12,000 bases of DNA from an uncultured Sulfurimonas sp. (GCA_937914675.1 CALDOC010000045.1:1-12000), one strand, 5' to 3'; shown: positions 1 through 7,359, counted from the stretch's first letter. Numbers and translations: made by a program. Notes: generated by a model from the sequence alone, not told the origin.

Positions 1-1
1 G

Positions 2-3000
2 CTTAAAAATCCTATGAATAAGGTTTTTCTTATAGAATTATTGGATCAAAGTTTCCGCGCTCATGACTCCAAACGAATCGCGAATCAACTAGAGTACGTA
101 TTTTCAAAGTACGAAGGCACGGACATTTTTACGGATTTTGAGCAGTTGCTCGTATGGTCGTTTCGGCATATTGGGATATATACGCCATTTATCTCGGTCG
201 AACTTTTTATCCAATATCTCCGTCAAGACATCAGTCAAATAGTCATAAAAGGCGAAGATTTTTCGCTCAACAGACATCTGCAAAAGCGACGCAAAGAGAA
301 CACTAGAGTCAACGTCAACATAATCGGAGAGATGGTTTTGGGAGAACGCGAAGCCAAAGCCAGAATACAAAAGTACGTCGACGCGCTCAAAAATCCACAT
401 ATTGACTATATCTCCATAAAAATTTCCACCATATTCTCGCAAGTCGCTCCTATCGCTCATGAATGGAGCGTCAATGAAATTTCAAAAAGATTGGAGCTTG
501 TCTACTCGGCGGCCATGGAAAACGCGTTTCTCAACAACGACAAAGAAGAGAGCAAGTTCGTCAATCTGGACATGGAAGAGTATCGCGACGTAAACATCAC
601 CATGGACGCCTTTATGCAAACGCTCTCGTTAGAGAAATTTTATTCGCTTGAAGCTGGGATAGTTCTACAATCTTATCTTCCAGACACTTTGGCAAACGTC
701 AAAATATTGGTAAGTTGGGCAAAAAAAAGAGTCCAAAAAGGCGGCGCTCCGATTAAAATTCGCTTGGTAAAAGGCGCGAATCAGGAGATGGAACTCACAG
801 AAGCGAGCTTGCGAAACTGGCCATGCGTCACCTACATAAACAAGCCTGAGACAGACGCGAATTTTAAAGCGTTGATGGATTTTCTCATAGACGAAAAAGT
901 GGCTCCTTACGTTCACGTCGGCGTAGCTTCGCACAATCTTTTTGACCATGCGTTGGCTATGTCGCTCTCTCGCCAAAGAGGCGTTGAAGCGTACGTCAGC
1001 GCCGAGATGCTAGAGGGGATGAGCGAGACGGCGTATCGAGTGCTTAAAAAAGAGGGTTTGAACGTTATCTTGTACGCGCCAATAGCGACGAGAGAAACGT
1101 TTACGAACGCCATCGCCTACCTTGTCCGGCGTTTTGACGAAAACACCGCCGAGCAAAACTTTTTACGCCATAGTTTTGGTCTAAACGTAAACACTCCCGC
1201 ATGGGAAACTCTCATTCAAAGTTATGACGATTCCATAGAGATTTTACCTAAAATCGCGCTAAAACCGTTTCGCGCGCAAAATAGAAACGAAGAAGTCGCC
1301 AAACCTGAGATTGACATGCAAAGTTACGTCTTCAAAAATGAGAGCGACACCGATTTTTCATTGCCGCAAAACGTAAAATGGGCGGAGGCCATCAGCGAGA
1401 AATGGAAAAACATCTCAAAAAATGGCGGCTTTCACGCGTTCGCCGTAATTGGCGGAGAATTTACGACGTCTCAAAATAGCGTCGACGTCATAGACAAATC
1501 CCAATATCATGAAAACATAGTTGTCGGGAGTTATACAACCGCGTCGGAGAACGACTTGCAAAAGGCGGTGGCAATCGCAAAAGCCGACGTTGACGGTTGG
1601 CGCAAACTGAGTTCGAGCGAGCGGCAAAAAGTCTTAATGAACGTAGCGCAAGAGTTTAGAAAAAGCAGGGGCGACCTTATTGGCGTCGCCGCGGCGGAAG
1701 TCGGCAAGGTCTTTTCTGAAACGGACGTCGAGGTTAGCGAAGCGATAGATTTTTTAAACTTTTATCCATACAGCCTAGAAAAACTCAAATCTCTCGATGG
1801 AGTGGTGGCGCAGGGCAAAGGAGTGGGTCTTGTGATAAGTCCTTGGAACTTTCCCATCGCCATTCCCGCGGGAGGCGTAGCCGCGGCGCTCTCGGCGGGC
1901 AACGCCGTTATCTTAAAACCCTCGTCAAACGCCGTCCTTTGCGCGTATAGACTTTGCCAATGTTTTTGGGACGCAGGCGTGAGTAAAAACGTTTTGCAGT
2001 TTCTTCCATGTAGCGGCAAGATGGCAGGGAAGAGTCTTATAACGAACGGCGACGTGGATTTTGTGATTTTGACCGGCGGTGAGACAACGGCAAAGCGGAT
2101 AATAAAAAGTCGTCCCGACGTTCGTCTGAGCGCCGAGACGGGAGGCAAAGACGCGACTATCGTCACAGCGTTGGCGGATCGCGATCAAGCGATTAAAAAC
2201 GTTCTGGCGTCGGCGTTTAACAACTCCGGACAGAAGTGTTCGGCGACCTCGCTCTTGGTTCTTGAGAGAGAGGCGTACGAAGATGAAAACTTTAAAGCCA
2301 TGCTAATCGACGCGGCTTCATCGCTTAACGTCGGCTCAGTCTGGGATCTTCAAAATCGCATAGGTTGCGTAGTGGATTTACCCTCGGGCAACCTGCAAAA
2401 AGCGCTCTCAACCCTAGACGAGGGAGAAGAGTGGGCGCTTGAACCGTCGTACGCGGACAACAATCCCTACATGCTAAAGCCCTCCATCCGATGGGGAACC
2501 AAAAGCGGCGATTTTTGCCATATGAACGAACTTTTTGGTCCCGTTTTAAGCGTGATTCGCGCAGAAAATCTCCAAGACGCGATAGACGTCGTAAACGCTA
2601 CGGGCTACGGGCTCACCTCCGGTTTGGAGAGTTTGGACGAGAGAGAACAAGATATGTTTAAAGAAAAAATCCATGCGGGAAATTTGTACGTAAACCGTAT
2701 GACGACGGGCGCCATAGTCGCTCGCCAGCCATTTGGCGGCATGGGAAAATCCGCGATAGGCAGCGGTAAGAAAGCGGGCGGATTTAACTATATCTCGCAA
2801 TTTATGAATCTGAGTTTTGAAGGTGAAAACTCTCCTTCAAAAGAGGAAAACGCAATTGCGCTCTCTCTTGAAAAAACTCTTAAGATAACTAACGATTTAA
2901 GTTATTGGTTGGACGCGCACTTTAACAAAGAACATGACTACTCCCATGTTAGAGGAGAAAGCAACGTCATCCGATACGTCGCCGTAAAAAGCGTCCTGTT

Positions 3001-3415
3001 TCGTTTTGAAGAGAGCGACGTTTTATACGAGATGCTAGCCTCCATCGCCGCGGCGAAATTGGTTGGCGCGAAAGTTTACGTATCCATCCCCCAAAATCCA
3101 AAAAGCGAGGGATTACTCTATCTCAATGAAAAAAAATCTTTCTTGTTAGACTCGAACGACGTTTTTGCTTTGGAGGACGAAGCGGCTTTGGTCAAAGCCA
3201 TGCCTAAAGTAGAGAGAATCCGTTTTTTGCAAACTCCAAACATATCCATTTACGAAGCCATCGCCCATTACGCTCTTTATATCGCGACTGAAGCGTTTAT
3301 AGAGCATGGTCGCGTTGAGCTTACACATTATTTTGTTGAGCAGAGCGTGTCGGACAGTTACCACAGATATGGCAATCTAGGAGTTCGCGCTCTTAAAGAA
3401 AAAGGAGAAAAGTAA
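2..3415 (+). CDS. putA: PutA, bifunctional proline dehydrogenase / pyrroline-5-carboxylate dehydrogenase (5' partial)
   Basis: Oxidises proline to glutamate: an FAD proline dehydrogenase domain makes pyrroline-5-carboxylate, and an NAD aldehyde dehydrogenase domain finishes the reaction. Residues are numbered from the ATG at 14. The PRODH half (about 90-400) shows RLVKGA at 250-255, EAYVSAEMLEGM at 325-336 and YLVRR at 369-373, the arginine pair that binds the proline carboxylate in known PutA. The ALDH half (about 480-960) shows SPWNFP at 609-614, the general base Glu708 in SAETGGKD and the nucleophile Cys742 in SGQKCSA. A C-terminal domain of about 170 residues follows. The ATG at 14 is probably not the start: it has no ribosome binding site, the frame is open to the window edge, and the residues before it (LKNP) continue the family pattern. 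Campylobacter PutA is about 1160 aa from memory, so some 25 residues are probably missing. No ribbon-helix-helix DNA-binding domain is visible, so autorepression as in E. coli is unlikely. The gene is coupled to putP. Confidence 0.96.
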   Translation, partial: LKNPMNKVFLIELLDQSFRAHDSKRIANQLEYVFSKYEGTDIFTDFEQLLVWSFRHIGIYTPFISVELFIQYLRQDISQIVIKGEDFSLNRHLQKRRKENTRVNVNIIGEMVLGEREAKARIQKYVDALKNPHIDYISIKISTIFSQVAPIAHEWSVNEISKRLELVYSAAMENAFLNNDKEESKFVNLDMEEYRDVNITMDAFMQTLSLEKFYSLEAGIVLQSYLPDTLANVKILVSWAKKRVQKGGAPIKIRLVKGANQEMELTEASLRNWPCVTYINKPETDANFKALMDFLIDEKVAPYVHVGVASHNLFDHALAMSLSRQRGVEAYVSAEMLEGMSETAYRVLKKEGLNVILYAPIATRETFTNAIAYLVRRFDENTAEQNFLRHSFGLNVNTPAWETLIQSYDDSIEILPKIALKPFRAQNRNEEVAKPEIDMQSYVFKNESDTDFSLPQNVKWAEAISEKWKNISKNGGFHAFAVIGGEFTTSQNSVDVIDKSQYHENIVVGSYTTASENDLQKAVAIAKADVDGWRKLSSSERQKVLMNVAQEFRKSRGDLIGVAAAEVGKVFSETDVEVSEAIDFLNFYPYSLEKLKSLDGVVAQGKGVGLVISPWNFPIAIPAGGVAAALSAGNAVILKPSSNAVLCAYRLCQCFWDAGVSKNVLQFLPCSGKMAGKSLITNGDVDFVILTGGETTAKRIIKSRPDVRLSAETGGKDATIVTALADRDQAIKNVLASAFNNSGQKCSATSLLVLEREAYEDENFKAMLIDAASSLNVGSVWDLQNRIGCVVDLPSGNLQKALSTLDEGEEWALEPSYADNNPYMLKPSIRWGTKSGDFCHMNELFGPVLSVIRAENLQDAIDVVNATGYGLTSGLESLDEREQDMFKEKIHAGNLYVNRMTTGAIVARQPFGGMGKSAIGSGKKAGGFNYISQFMNLSFEGENSPSKEENAIALSLEKTLKITNDLSYWLDAHFNKEHDYSHVRGESNVIRYVAVKSVLFRFEESDVLYEMLASIAAAKLVGAKVYVSIPQNPKSEGLLYLNEKKSFLLDSNDVFALEDEAALVKAMPKVERIRFLQTPNISIYEAIAHYALYIATEAFIEHGRVELTHYFVEQSVSDSYHRYGNLGVRALKEKGEK

Positions 3416-4890
3416 TGCAAACGCCAGTATTTATTTCATTTGCGGCGTATATGTTGGCGATGATAGGGATAGGGTTTTATTTTTATTTTAAGACAGACGA
3501 TTTGAGCGATTTCGTTTTGGGCGGCAGAAGTCTTGGGCCTGGCGTCACGGCTCTGAGCGCGGGAGCTTCGGACATGAGCGGGTGGCTGCTTTTGGGACTT
3601 CCCGGTATGATGTATAGTCAAGGAGTCGTCGGGAGTTGGATTGCCGTCGGGCTCATCATAGGAGCGTATCTTAACTGGCGTTACGTGGCGAAACCTCTTC
3701 GCGTCTACACCCATCATCTTAGAGACGCCATCACCATTCCTGATTATTTCTCTAATCGTTTTAACGACAAAGGCAATTCGCTTCGAGTCGTAACGGCCGT
3801 CGTCATACTTGTTTTTTACACGCTTTACGCGTCTTCGGGACTTGTCGGCGGCGCGAAACTTTTTGAAGCCACCTTTCATCTTGATTATGACGCGGCGCTT
3901 ATCGTTGGAAGTTTCGTTATCGTCTCTTACACTTTTTTAGGAGGCTACAACGCCGTGAGTTGGACGGATTTCATTCAAGGGATATTGATGATGCTGGCGC
4001 TTGCCATTGTGCCGATTGTTGTGATTTACGACGTCGGCGGGATAAGCGAGGGACTCAAAATCATAGAGTCGGTCAATCCATCCAATCTTGACGTTTTTAG
4101 CGGAGCGTCCTTGGTCGGGGTACTCTCTTTGATGGCTTGGGGACTTGGGTATTTTGGTCAACCGCACATACTGGTTCGCTTTATGTCCATTCGCCACGAA
4201 GACGAGATGAACCGCGCGAAAACCATTGGCATGACTTGGATGATAGTCTCGGTCGTCGGCTCTTTGGCGGTGGGATTTTTTGGACTCGCGTACGTAGTCT
4301 CGCACGGAGTGGATCTTAAAGACAGCGAGAAAATATTTATCACGCTCTCTCAACTGCTTTTCAATCCATGGATTGCTGGATTTTTGCTCGCGGCGATTTT
4401 GGCGGCGATTATGAGCACCATCGACTCCCAATTACTCGTTTCCTCCTCGGTTTTAACAAGAGATATTTATCATGCGATTCTCAGAAAAGACGCGACGGAC
4501 AAAGAACTGGTATGGGTGGGACGATTTACCGTCATAGCCATCGCTTTAGTCGCTTGGTACATTTCCACGGATAAAAACTCCAGCGTCTTAAAACTTGTCT
4601 CTTACGCGTGGGCTGGCTTTGGCGCCGCGTTTGGCCCGCTTGTCATTCTTTCGCTTTACAATCGCTCCATAACTAAAAACGGAGCCATAGCCGGAATGCT
4701 CGTCGGCTCTTTAACCGTCGTAATTTACAAACAACTCGAAGGCGGGATATTTGATTTGTACGAGCTTCTTCCTGGGTTTGTCGCCGCTTGGATAGCCATC
4801 CTCGCGTTTAGTAAAATAGGGGCTAAAAATTCCAAAGACGTCGAAGAGATATTTTACGAGGTGCAAGAGAGGTTAAGGAATCGAAATTAA
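3415..4890 (+). CDS. putP: PutP, sodium/proline symporter
   Basis: Inner-membrane Na+-coupled proline importer of the SSS family (LeuT fold), 491 aa, about the usual family length, with many hydrophobic segments along its whole length. The TM2 motif ASDMSGWLLLGLPG is at 51-64, where Asp53 matches the essential Asp55 of E. coli PutP. The loop RVYTHHLRDAITIPDYF is typical of PutP. The motif MSTIDSQLLVSSS starts at residue 333, with Ser334/Thr335 matching the Na2-site Ser340/Thr341. The start is firm: GGAG lies 7 bases before the ATG, and the stop of putA overlaps the start (TAATG), so the two are translationally coupled. It supplies the substrate for the PutA made from the same transcript. It ends 28 bases from the convergent ferredoxin gene. 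I see no clear hairpin terminator in that gap. Confidence 0.96.
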   Translation: MQTPVFISFAAYMLAMIGIGFYFYFKTDDLSDFVLGGRSLGPGVTALSAGASDMSGWLLLGLPGMMYSQGVVGSWIAVGLIIGAYLNWRYVAKPLRVYTHHLRDAITIPDYFSNRFNDKGNSLRVVTAVVILVFYTLYASSGLVGGAKLFEATFHLDYDAALIVGSFVIVSYTFLGGYNAVSWTDFIQGILMMLALAIVPIVVIYDVGGISEGLKIIESVNPSNLDVFSGASLVGVLSLMAWGLGYFGQPHILVRFMSIRHEDEMNRAKTIGMTWMIVSVVGSLAVGFFGLAYVVSHGVDLKDSEKIFITLSQLLFNPWIAGFLLAAILAAIMSTIDSQLLVSSSVLTRDIYHAILRKDATDKELVWVGRFTVIAIALVAWYISTDKNSSVLKLVSYAWAGFGAAFGPLVILSLYNRSITKNGAIAGMLVGSLTVVIYKQLEGGIFDLYELLPGFVAAWIAILAFSKIGAKNSKDVEEIFYEVQERLRNRN

Positions 4891-4918
4891 AATCTCTTCA
4901 CCATTCTATCCTCGTTTA

Positions 4919-5311
4919 TCAACCTACGTCTAGCTCTTCTGGTGCGACTTGCACCTCTTTGCCAACGCCACGCATCTCCATTGGAATGTCTTGGCGATAT
5001 TTTTTCTCTCTAAAAGACGGAGATTTAACTACGCCGTTTTTAGTGCCTAGTTTGTACGTCTCGCCATTTACAAAGTGAGCGTCGAACTCTTTAGAGTAAG
5101 GCATATCCCACGTGATACAACCTATGCTTGGACAAATTGCGGCGCATTGAGGGTCGTCGTAAACGCCAACGCACTCTATGCATTTTTCAGGTTGAACGTA
5201 GTAACGATTTTCTCCAGTTGGGTTTTCACTATCGTCAACTATCGCGTTTACGGGACAGTTTTGCAAGCAAGCGTCGCAAGTTATACAGGTATCATCAATT
5301 ATTACAGACAT
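4919..5311 (-). CDS. 2[4Fe-4S] ferredoxin, nif-associated (second copy)
   Basis: Small electron carrier of 130 aa. The Cys pattern is C-x2-C-x2-C-x3-C (9, 12, 15, 19) and C-x2-C-x8-C-x3-C (44, 47, 56, 60). The eight-residue gap in the second motif plus a long C-terminal tail is the pattern of Allochromatium-type low-potential ferredoxins. An extra Cys65 is not shared with the paralogue at 5709-6095. The start at 5311 (MSVIIDDTCITC) is chosen because AAAGGAA precedes it and it aligns with that paralogue. A longer reading from 5425 would overlap nifX and adds an unrelated basic stretch. It is the last gene of the minus-strand nif-accessory operon, 10 bases after nifX. A role in giving electrons to nitrogenase or to NifB-type cofactor assembly is inferred from context. 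I do not assign an fdx symbol. Confidence 0.9.
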   Translation of the reverse strand: MSVIIDDTCITCDACLQNCPVNAIVDDSENPTGENRYYVQPEKCIECVGVYDDPQCAAICPSIGCITWDMPYSKEFDAHFVNGETYKLGTKNGVVKSPSFREKKYRQDIPMEMRGVGKEVQVAPEELDVG

Positions 5312-5321
5312 GTTTTTTCCT

Positions 5322-5696
5322 TTAATTTCTACTTTGCGCTTTGTGATAGACGCGCAGCAGCCAAGGAGCCGGCGCGTCGCGAAGCGTCTCTTGGAGTTTG
5401 AAGATGGCGTCTTTAATTGTTTCATTTTGCGCCACTCGAACTGGATGAACTCCAGCCGCTTGAATCATCTTAGCCGCGGTTGGTCCGATTTGAGTACAGT
5501 ACATAATGTCCGCCTCGCCAATCGTGCCAATCTTATAATTTAGCTTCTCTTTTTCACCTTCTGGCTCCTCGGAGCTATCTATGACGCCGAGTAACTTTGA
5601 GTCGTCTTTACCAACTTCATAAAGATGAAACGTCTTTGACCAACCAAAATGTTGGTCAATTAATTCTCCAGTAGACGAGGCGAAAGCTATATTCAT
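5322..5696 (-). CDS. nifX: NifX-type FeMo-cofactor precursor binding protein
   Basis: Stand-alone dinitrogenase iron-molybdenum cofactor-binding domain (NifX/NafY/VnfX family), 124 aa. The N-terminus MNIAFASSTGELIDQHFGW holds the family signature DQHFG at 14-18. The GTIGEADIMYCTQIGPTAAKMIQAAGVHPVRV stretch (by position, about 57-88) matches the alternating strand/helix core. NifX proteins bind NifB-co or the VK cluster on the way to NifEN. The same domain type is fused to the C-terminus of NifB in this window (about 353-460), with TAGEGMINQHFG as the matching motif. The ribosome binding site is weak (AGATAAG). The gene lies between the two paralogous ferredoxins, 12 bases after one and 10 bases before the other, so co-transcription is very likely. 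Calling it NifX rather than NifY/NafY rests on short length and context. Confidence 0.85.
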   Translation of the reverse strand: MNIAFASSTGELIDQHFGWSKTFHLYEVGKDDSKLLGVIDSSEEPEGEKEKLNYKIGTIGEADIMYCTQIGPTAAKMIQAAGVHPVRVAQNETIKDAIFKLQETLRDAPAPWLLRVYHKAQSRN

Positions 5697-5708
5697 AATC
5701 TTATCTTT

Positions 5709-6095
5709 TTAGCTAGCTACGTTTTCGTGAGACTCGCGCATATCCATGCCAATGTCTGACATAAAAGCTTGCTCTTTAACCGATGGAAGCATCATTCCTT
5801 TTTTCTTGTGTTGGCGAATTTGGTAAGTTCCAGCTTCATGACCGGCAACGAAATACTCCTCAAAATCGGTCGTATAAGGCATATCCCAAACTATAGAACC
5901 TTCCGTTGGACATGCGGTTGCGCAACGAGGCGCGTCGGCATGACTCACGCACTCGACGCAAGTTTCAGGTTTTACGTAAAAGCGTTCACCCTGATGCGGG
6001 TTCTTATCGTTTGCGTCCTCAAGTATTGCCGCTACTGGGCATTCGGGCGCGCAATCTCCACAGTTGATACATAAATCGGTTATCATTACAGCCAT
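5709..6095 (-). CDS. 2[4Fe-4S] ferredoxin, nif-associated (first copy)
   Basis: Paralogue of the ferredoxin at 4919-5311, 128 aa. Cys9, 12, 15, 19 form the first motif and Cys46, 49, 58, 62 the second, again with eight residues between the second and third Cys, as in Allochromatium-type ferredoxins. Both copies share the blocks WDMPY, a following acidic/aromatic stretch and a late SDIGMDMR / QDIPMEMR-like tail, so they come from one duplication. The start at 6095 follows GAAGGA at normal spacing. A promoter-like element (6127-6142) lies just upstream inside the 3' end of the Mop gene, so this copy, nifX and the second ferredoxin may be transcribed apart from the first two operon genes. Likely role: low-potential electron supply for nitrogen fixation (inferred). 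Confidence 0.9.
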   Translation of the reverse strand: MAVMITDLCINCGDCAPECPVAAILEDANDKNPHQGERFYVKPETCVECVSHADAPRCATACPTEGSIVWDMPYTTDFEEYFVAGHEAGTYQIRQHKKKGMMLPSVKEQAFMSDIGMDMRESHENVAS

Positions 6096-6120
6096 TTTAA
6101 ATCCTTCGTTAATTTAATTA

Positions 6121-6555
6121 TTAATTTGCATATTTCGTTCTAGTGGTAAACAATAATGGCTTCACAACTGGAGAGATTTCAATATCCACTCCACGAAGAA
6201 GCATCGTCGCCTTGCAATCCAACGCTAAACCCAAATTGTCGTAAGCGTCGGTGGTGATGAGGGAAATCACCTTTCCCAAGTCGCTCTCAAAAGTCAATTC
6301 ACAAAGAGATCCACTCTTACGCACGTCTATAAGCGTTGCCGAGATTTTGTTTTCAATGGAAATCTTCCCTGGACACTCCTTGCTTACGCAAACGGAAGCC
6401 TCTTTAAAATCACAGCTTACTCTGTCGCCTTTTGACAACCAGATGGGAGCTTTTGATTTTATAATACGCAACTCGGTGCTTGCGCACTCTATGTCTATGT
6501 ACGTAACAATGTCCGTTTTTGTAATGCCTTTGACAGTCGCCTCTATCTGATTCAT
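6121..6555 (-). CDS. Two-domain molybdate-binding (Mop/TOBE) protein
   Basis: Cytoplasmic protein of 144 aa that looks like two consecutive Mop (TOBE/molbindin) domains, about 1-66 and 67-131, with no DNA-binding or ABC domain attached. The second is the clearer one: IENKISATLIDVRKSGSLCELTFESD, then LITTDAYDNLGLALDCKATMLLRGVDIEIS, which fits the Mop strand pattern ending in a LGL-x-x-G-like turn and a KA-like strand. Di-Mop proteins bind molybdate or tungstate oxyanions, and in nif regions they are thought to store Mo or pass it to FeMo-co synthesis. It follows the Sel1-NifU gene by 7 bases, so it is in the same operon. Its ribosome binding site is poor (AGGT). Its last codons contain the promoter-like element that precedes the ferredoxin gene. 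It has four more cysteines than expected for a plain molbindin region (CVSKEC near 56-61). Confidence 0.75.
   Translation of the reverse strand: MNQIEATVKGITKTDIVTYIDIECASTELRIIKSKAPIWLSKGDRVSCDFKEASVCVSKECPGKISIENKISATLIDVRKSGSLCELTFESDLGKVISLITTDAYDNLGLALDCKATMLLRGVDIEISPVVKPLLFTTRTKYAN
6127..6142 (-). promoter_or_regulatory. Sigma-54-like promoter element before the first ferredoxin gene
   Basis: On the minus strand the sequence reads TAGAAC-GAAAT-ATGCA. Its GC-to-GA spacing is that of a -24/-12 promoter. It sits in the last codons of the Mop gene. Counting 12 bases from the -12 C at 6128 predicts a start near 6116, giving a leader of about 21 bases before the ferredoxin ATG at 6095. It matches the elements at 7330-7345 and 8265-8280 as TAGAACG-N3-TATGCA. 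The assignment to sigma-54 is inference, since -25 is A instead of the usual G. Confidence 0.5.
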
Positions 6556-6562
6556 TTTTTAC

Positions 6563-7288
6563 CTACATTAAGTATAGTACGACGTTTTTGTCAATCATTG
6601 TTTGAAAATTGTCAAGCAACATGTCAGCCGTCGAAGTTGAACCAAGATGGCAACCAGAACATGAACCCGTATAACTCATCCATACCTGTGGCGTATCGCC
6701 GGGGATATAGTTTAAAAGTTCTATCCCGCCGCCATCGACCGCCAAAGTTGGACGAATTTTCGTCTCAAGCAAATTATCAACGAGCGCTCTCTGTTTTAGC
6801 GCGTCGAGCGTACGAAACGGTAGGTTTAATTCGTTTGATTCATGAGCGTTGCTTACGTAAGTGAGAACGCCTTGCGCCTGAGAGTTGTTGTTGTGCGCGG
6901 CTGTTATAAGGTATCTCATCGCTTGCGCGTTTTTGCCCTTATCTCTATACAGCATACCCGTTTTTAGCTGGGCTTCAACGTTTCCCAAGTCGGCGGCTCT
7001 TTTATAGTACTCTAAAGCTTTAGCGCTATCCACTTCCCCATGCATCCCTTTTTCATAGAAAATCGCAAGAGAATTAAGCGCTTGAAGATGATTATGCTCT
7101 GCGGCCTTAGTAAACCAATCCTTTGCGATGGCGTTGTTTTTTTGGCATCCTTGACCTCTCATGTGCATAATGGCAAGGTTAAACATCGCATTTGGGTTGA
7201 CGTCGGCAGATTCGCTAAAGAGACCATAAGCCTCATTGTAATTTTTCTTTTCAAACTCGGTTATCGCTTTATCAAATATACGCTTCAT
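6563..7288 (-). CDS. Sel1-repeat / NifU C-terminal domain fusion protein
   Basis: 241-aa fusion. Residues 1-30 form a helical TPR-like start. About 33-138 hold roughly three Sel1-like repeats (NAMFNLAIMHMRGQG.., ALNSLAIFYEKG.., AQLKTGMLYRDKG..), each a helical hairpin used for protein binding. About 168-241 is a NifU C-terminal (Nfu) domain: LLETKIRPTLAVDGGGIEL, then YTGSCSGCHLGSTST with Cys210 and Cys213, the pair that holds a transferable [4Fe-4S] cluster between subunits. No IscU-like or ferredoxin-like NifU domain is present. A likely role is handing Fe-S clusters to nif proteins, with the repeats choosing partners (inference). The start is supported by AAGGGAG just upstream. It is the first gene of the minus-strand operon and is read from the divergent promoter region. 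No signal peptide is seen, so it is cytoplasmic. Confidence 0.85.
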   Translation of the reverse strand: MKRIFDKAITEFEKKNYNEAYGLFSESADVNPNAMFNLAIMHMRGQGCQKNNAIAKDWFTKAAEHNHLQALNSLAIFYEKGMHGEVDSAKALEYYKRAADLGNVEAQLKTGMLYRDKGKNAQAMRYLITAAHNNNSQAQGVLTYVSNAHESNELNLPFRTLDALKQRALVDNLLETKIRPTLAVDGGGIELLNYIPGDTPQVWMSYTGSCSGCHLGSTSTADMLLDNFQTMIDKNVVLYLM

Positions 7289-7329
7289 ATTTTCTCCCTT
7301 AATTTAGTTCCTTATTATGTGGCATTGTC

Positions 7330-7345
7330 TGCATAAATCGTTCTA
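7330..7345 (-). promoter_or_regulatory. Sigma-54-like promoter of the minus-strand nif-accessory operon
   Basis: Minus-strand sequence TAGAAC-GATTT-ATGCA, with -24/-12 type spacing. The predicted transcription start is near 7319, leaving about 31 bases of leader that contain the GGGAG ribosome binding site. Its -24 half shares the GTTCTAGAAC palindrome with the oppositely directed element at 7344-7359, so the two cannot be occupied by polymerase at the same time. Sigma-54 assignment is inference. Confidence 0.5.
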
Positions 7346-7349
7346 GAAC
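7340..7349. repeat. Perfect 10-bp palindrome GTTCTAGAAC at the divergent promoter
   Basis: A perfect palindrome centred at 7344.5. It supplies a TAGAAC hexamer to each strand, and TGCA lies at equal distance on both sides (7330-7333 and 7356-7359). The region is therefore a nearly symmetric promoter pair. It could also serve as an operator. Confidence 0.6.
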
Positions 7350-7359
7350 TAAAGTTGCA
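7344..7359 (+). promoter_or_regulatory. Sigma-54-like promoter for the 74-aa and 174-aa protein genes
   Basis: TAGAAC-TAAAG-TTGCA with -24/-12 type spacing. Of the four copies this has the canonical TTGC -12 box. The predicted start is near 7370, about 22 bases before the ATG at 7392. A TGT-N10-ACA type NifA site was not found by eye nearby; the activator is unknown. Confidence 0.5.

Noticed and set aside
14..16. ATG at 14 as the true start of putA
   Set aside because: No ribosome binding site, frame open upstream to the window edge, and the upstream codons (LKNP) fit the family's N-terminal region. The gene is treated as 5' partial.
4858..4957. Perfect 10-bp inverted repeat (GAGGTGCAAG / CTTGCACCTC) across the putP-ferredoxin junction
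   Set aside because: Both arms encode Glu-Val-Gln in their own genes, and the loop would be 80 bases. Coincidence of coding sequence is more likely than a shared terminator.
5312..5425. N-terminal extension of the second ferredoxin from an ATG at 5425
   Set aside because: It overlaps the 3' end of nifX, encodes a basic stretch unlike ferredoxins, and the start at 5311 has its own ribosome binding site and aligns with the paralogue.
7320..7333. TGGCAT...TGCA as a canonical -24/-12 promoter on the plus strand
   Set aside because: The distance between the GG and GC pairs is 10 bases, two short of the required 12.
7318..7333. TGT-N10-GCA as a NifA upstream site
   Set aside because: The last triplet is GCA rather than ACA, and it overlaps the -12 region of the minus-strand promoter, a wrong place for an upstream activator site.
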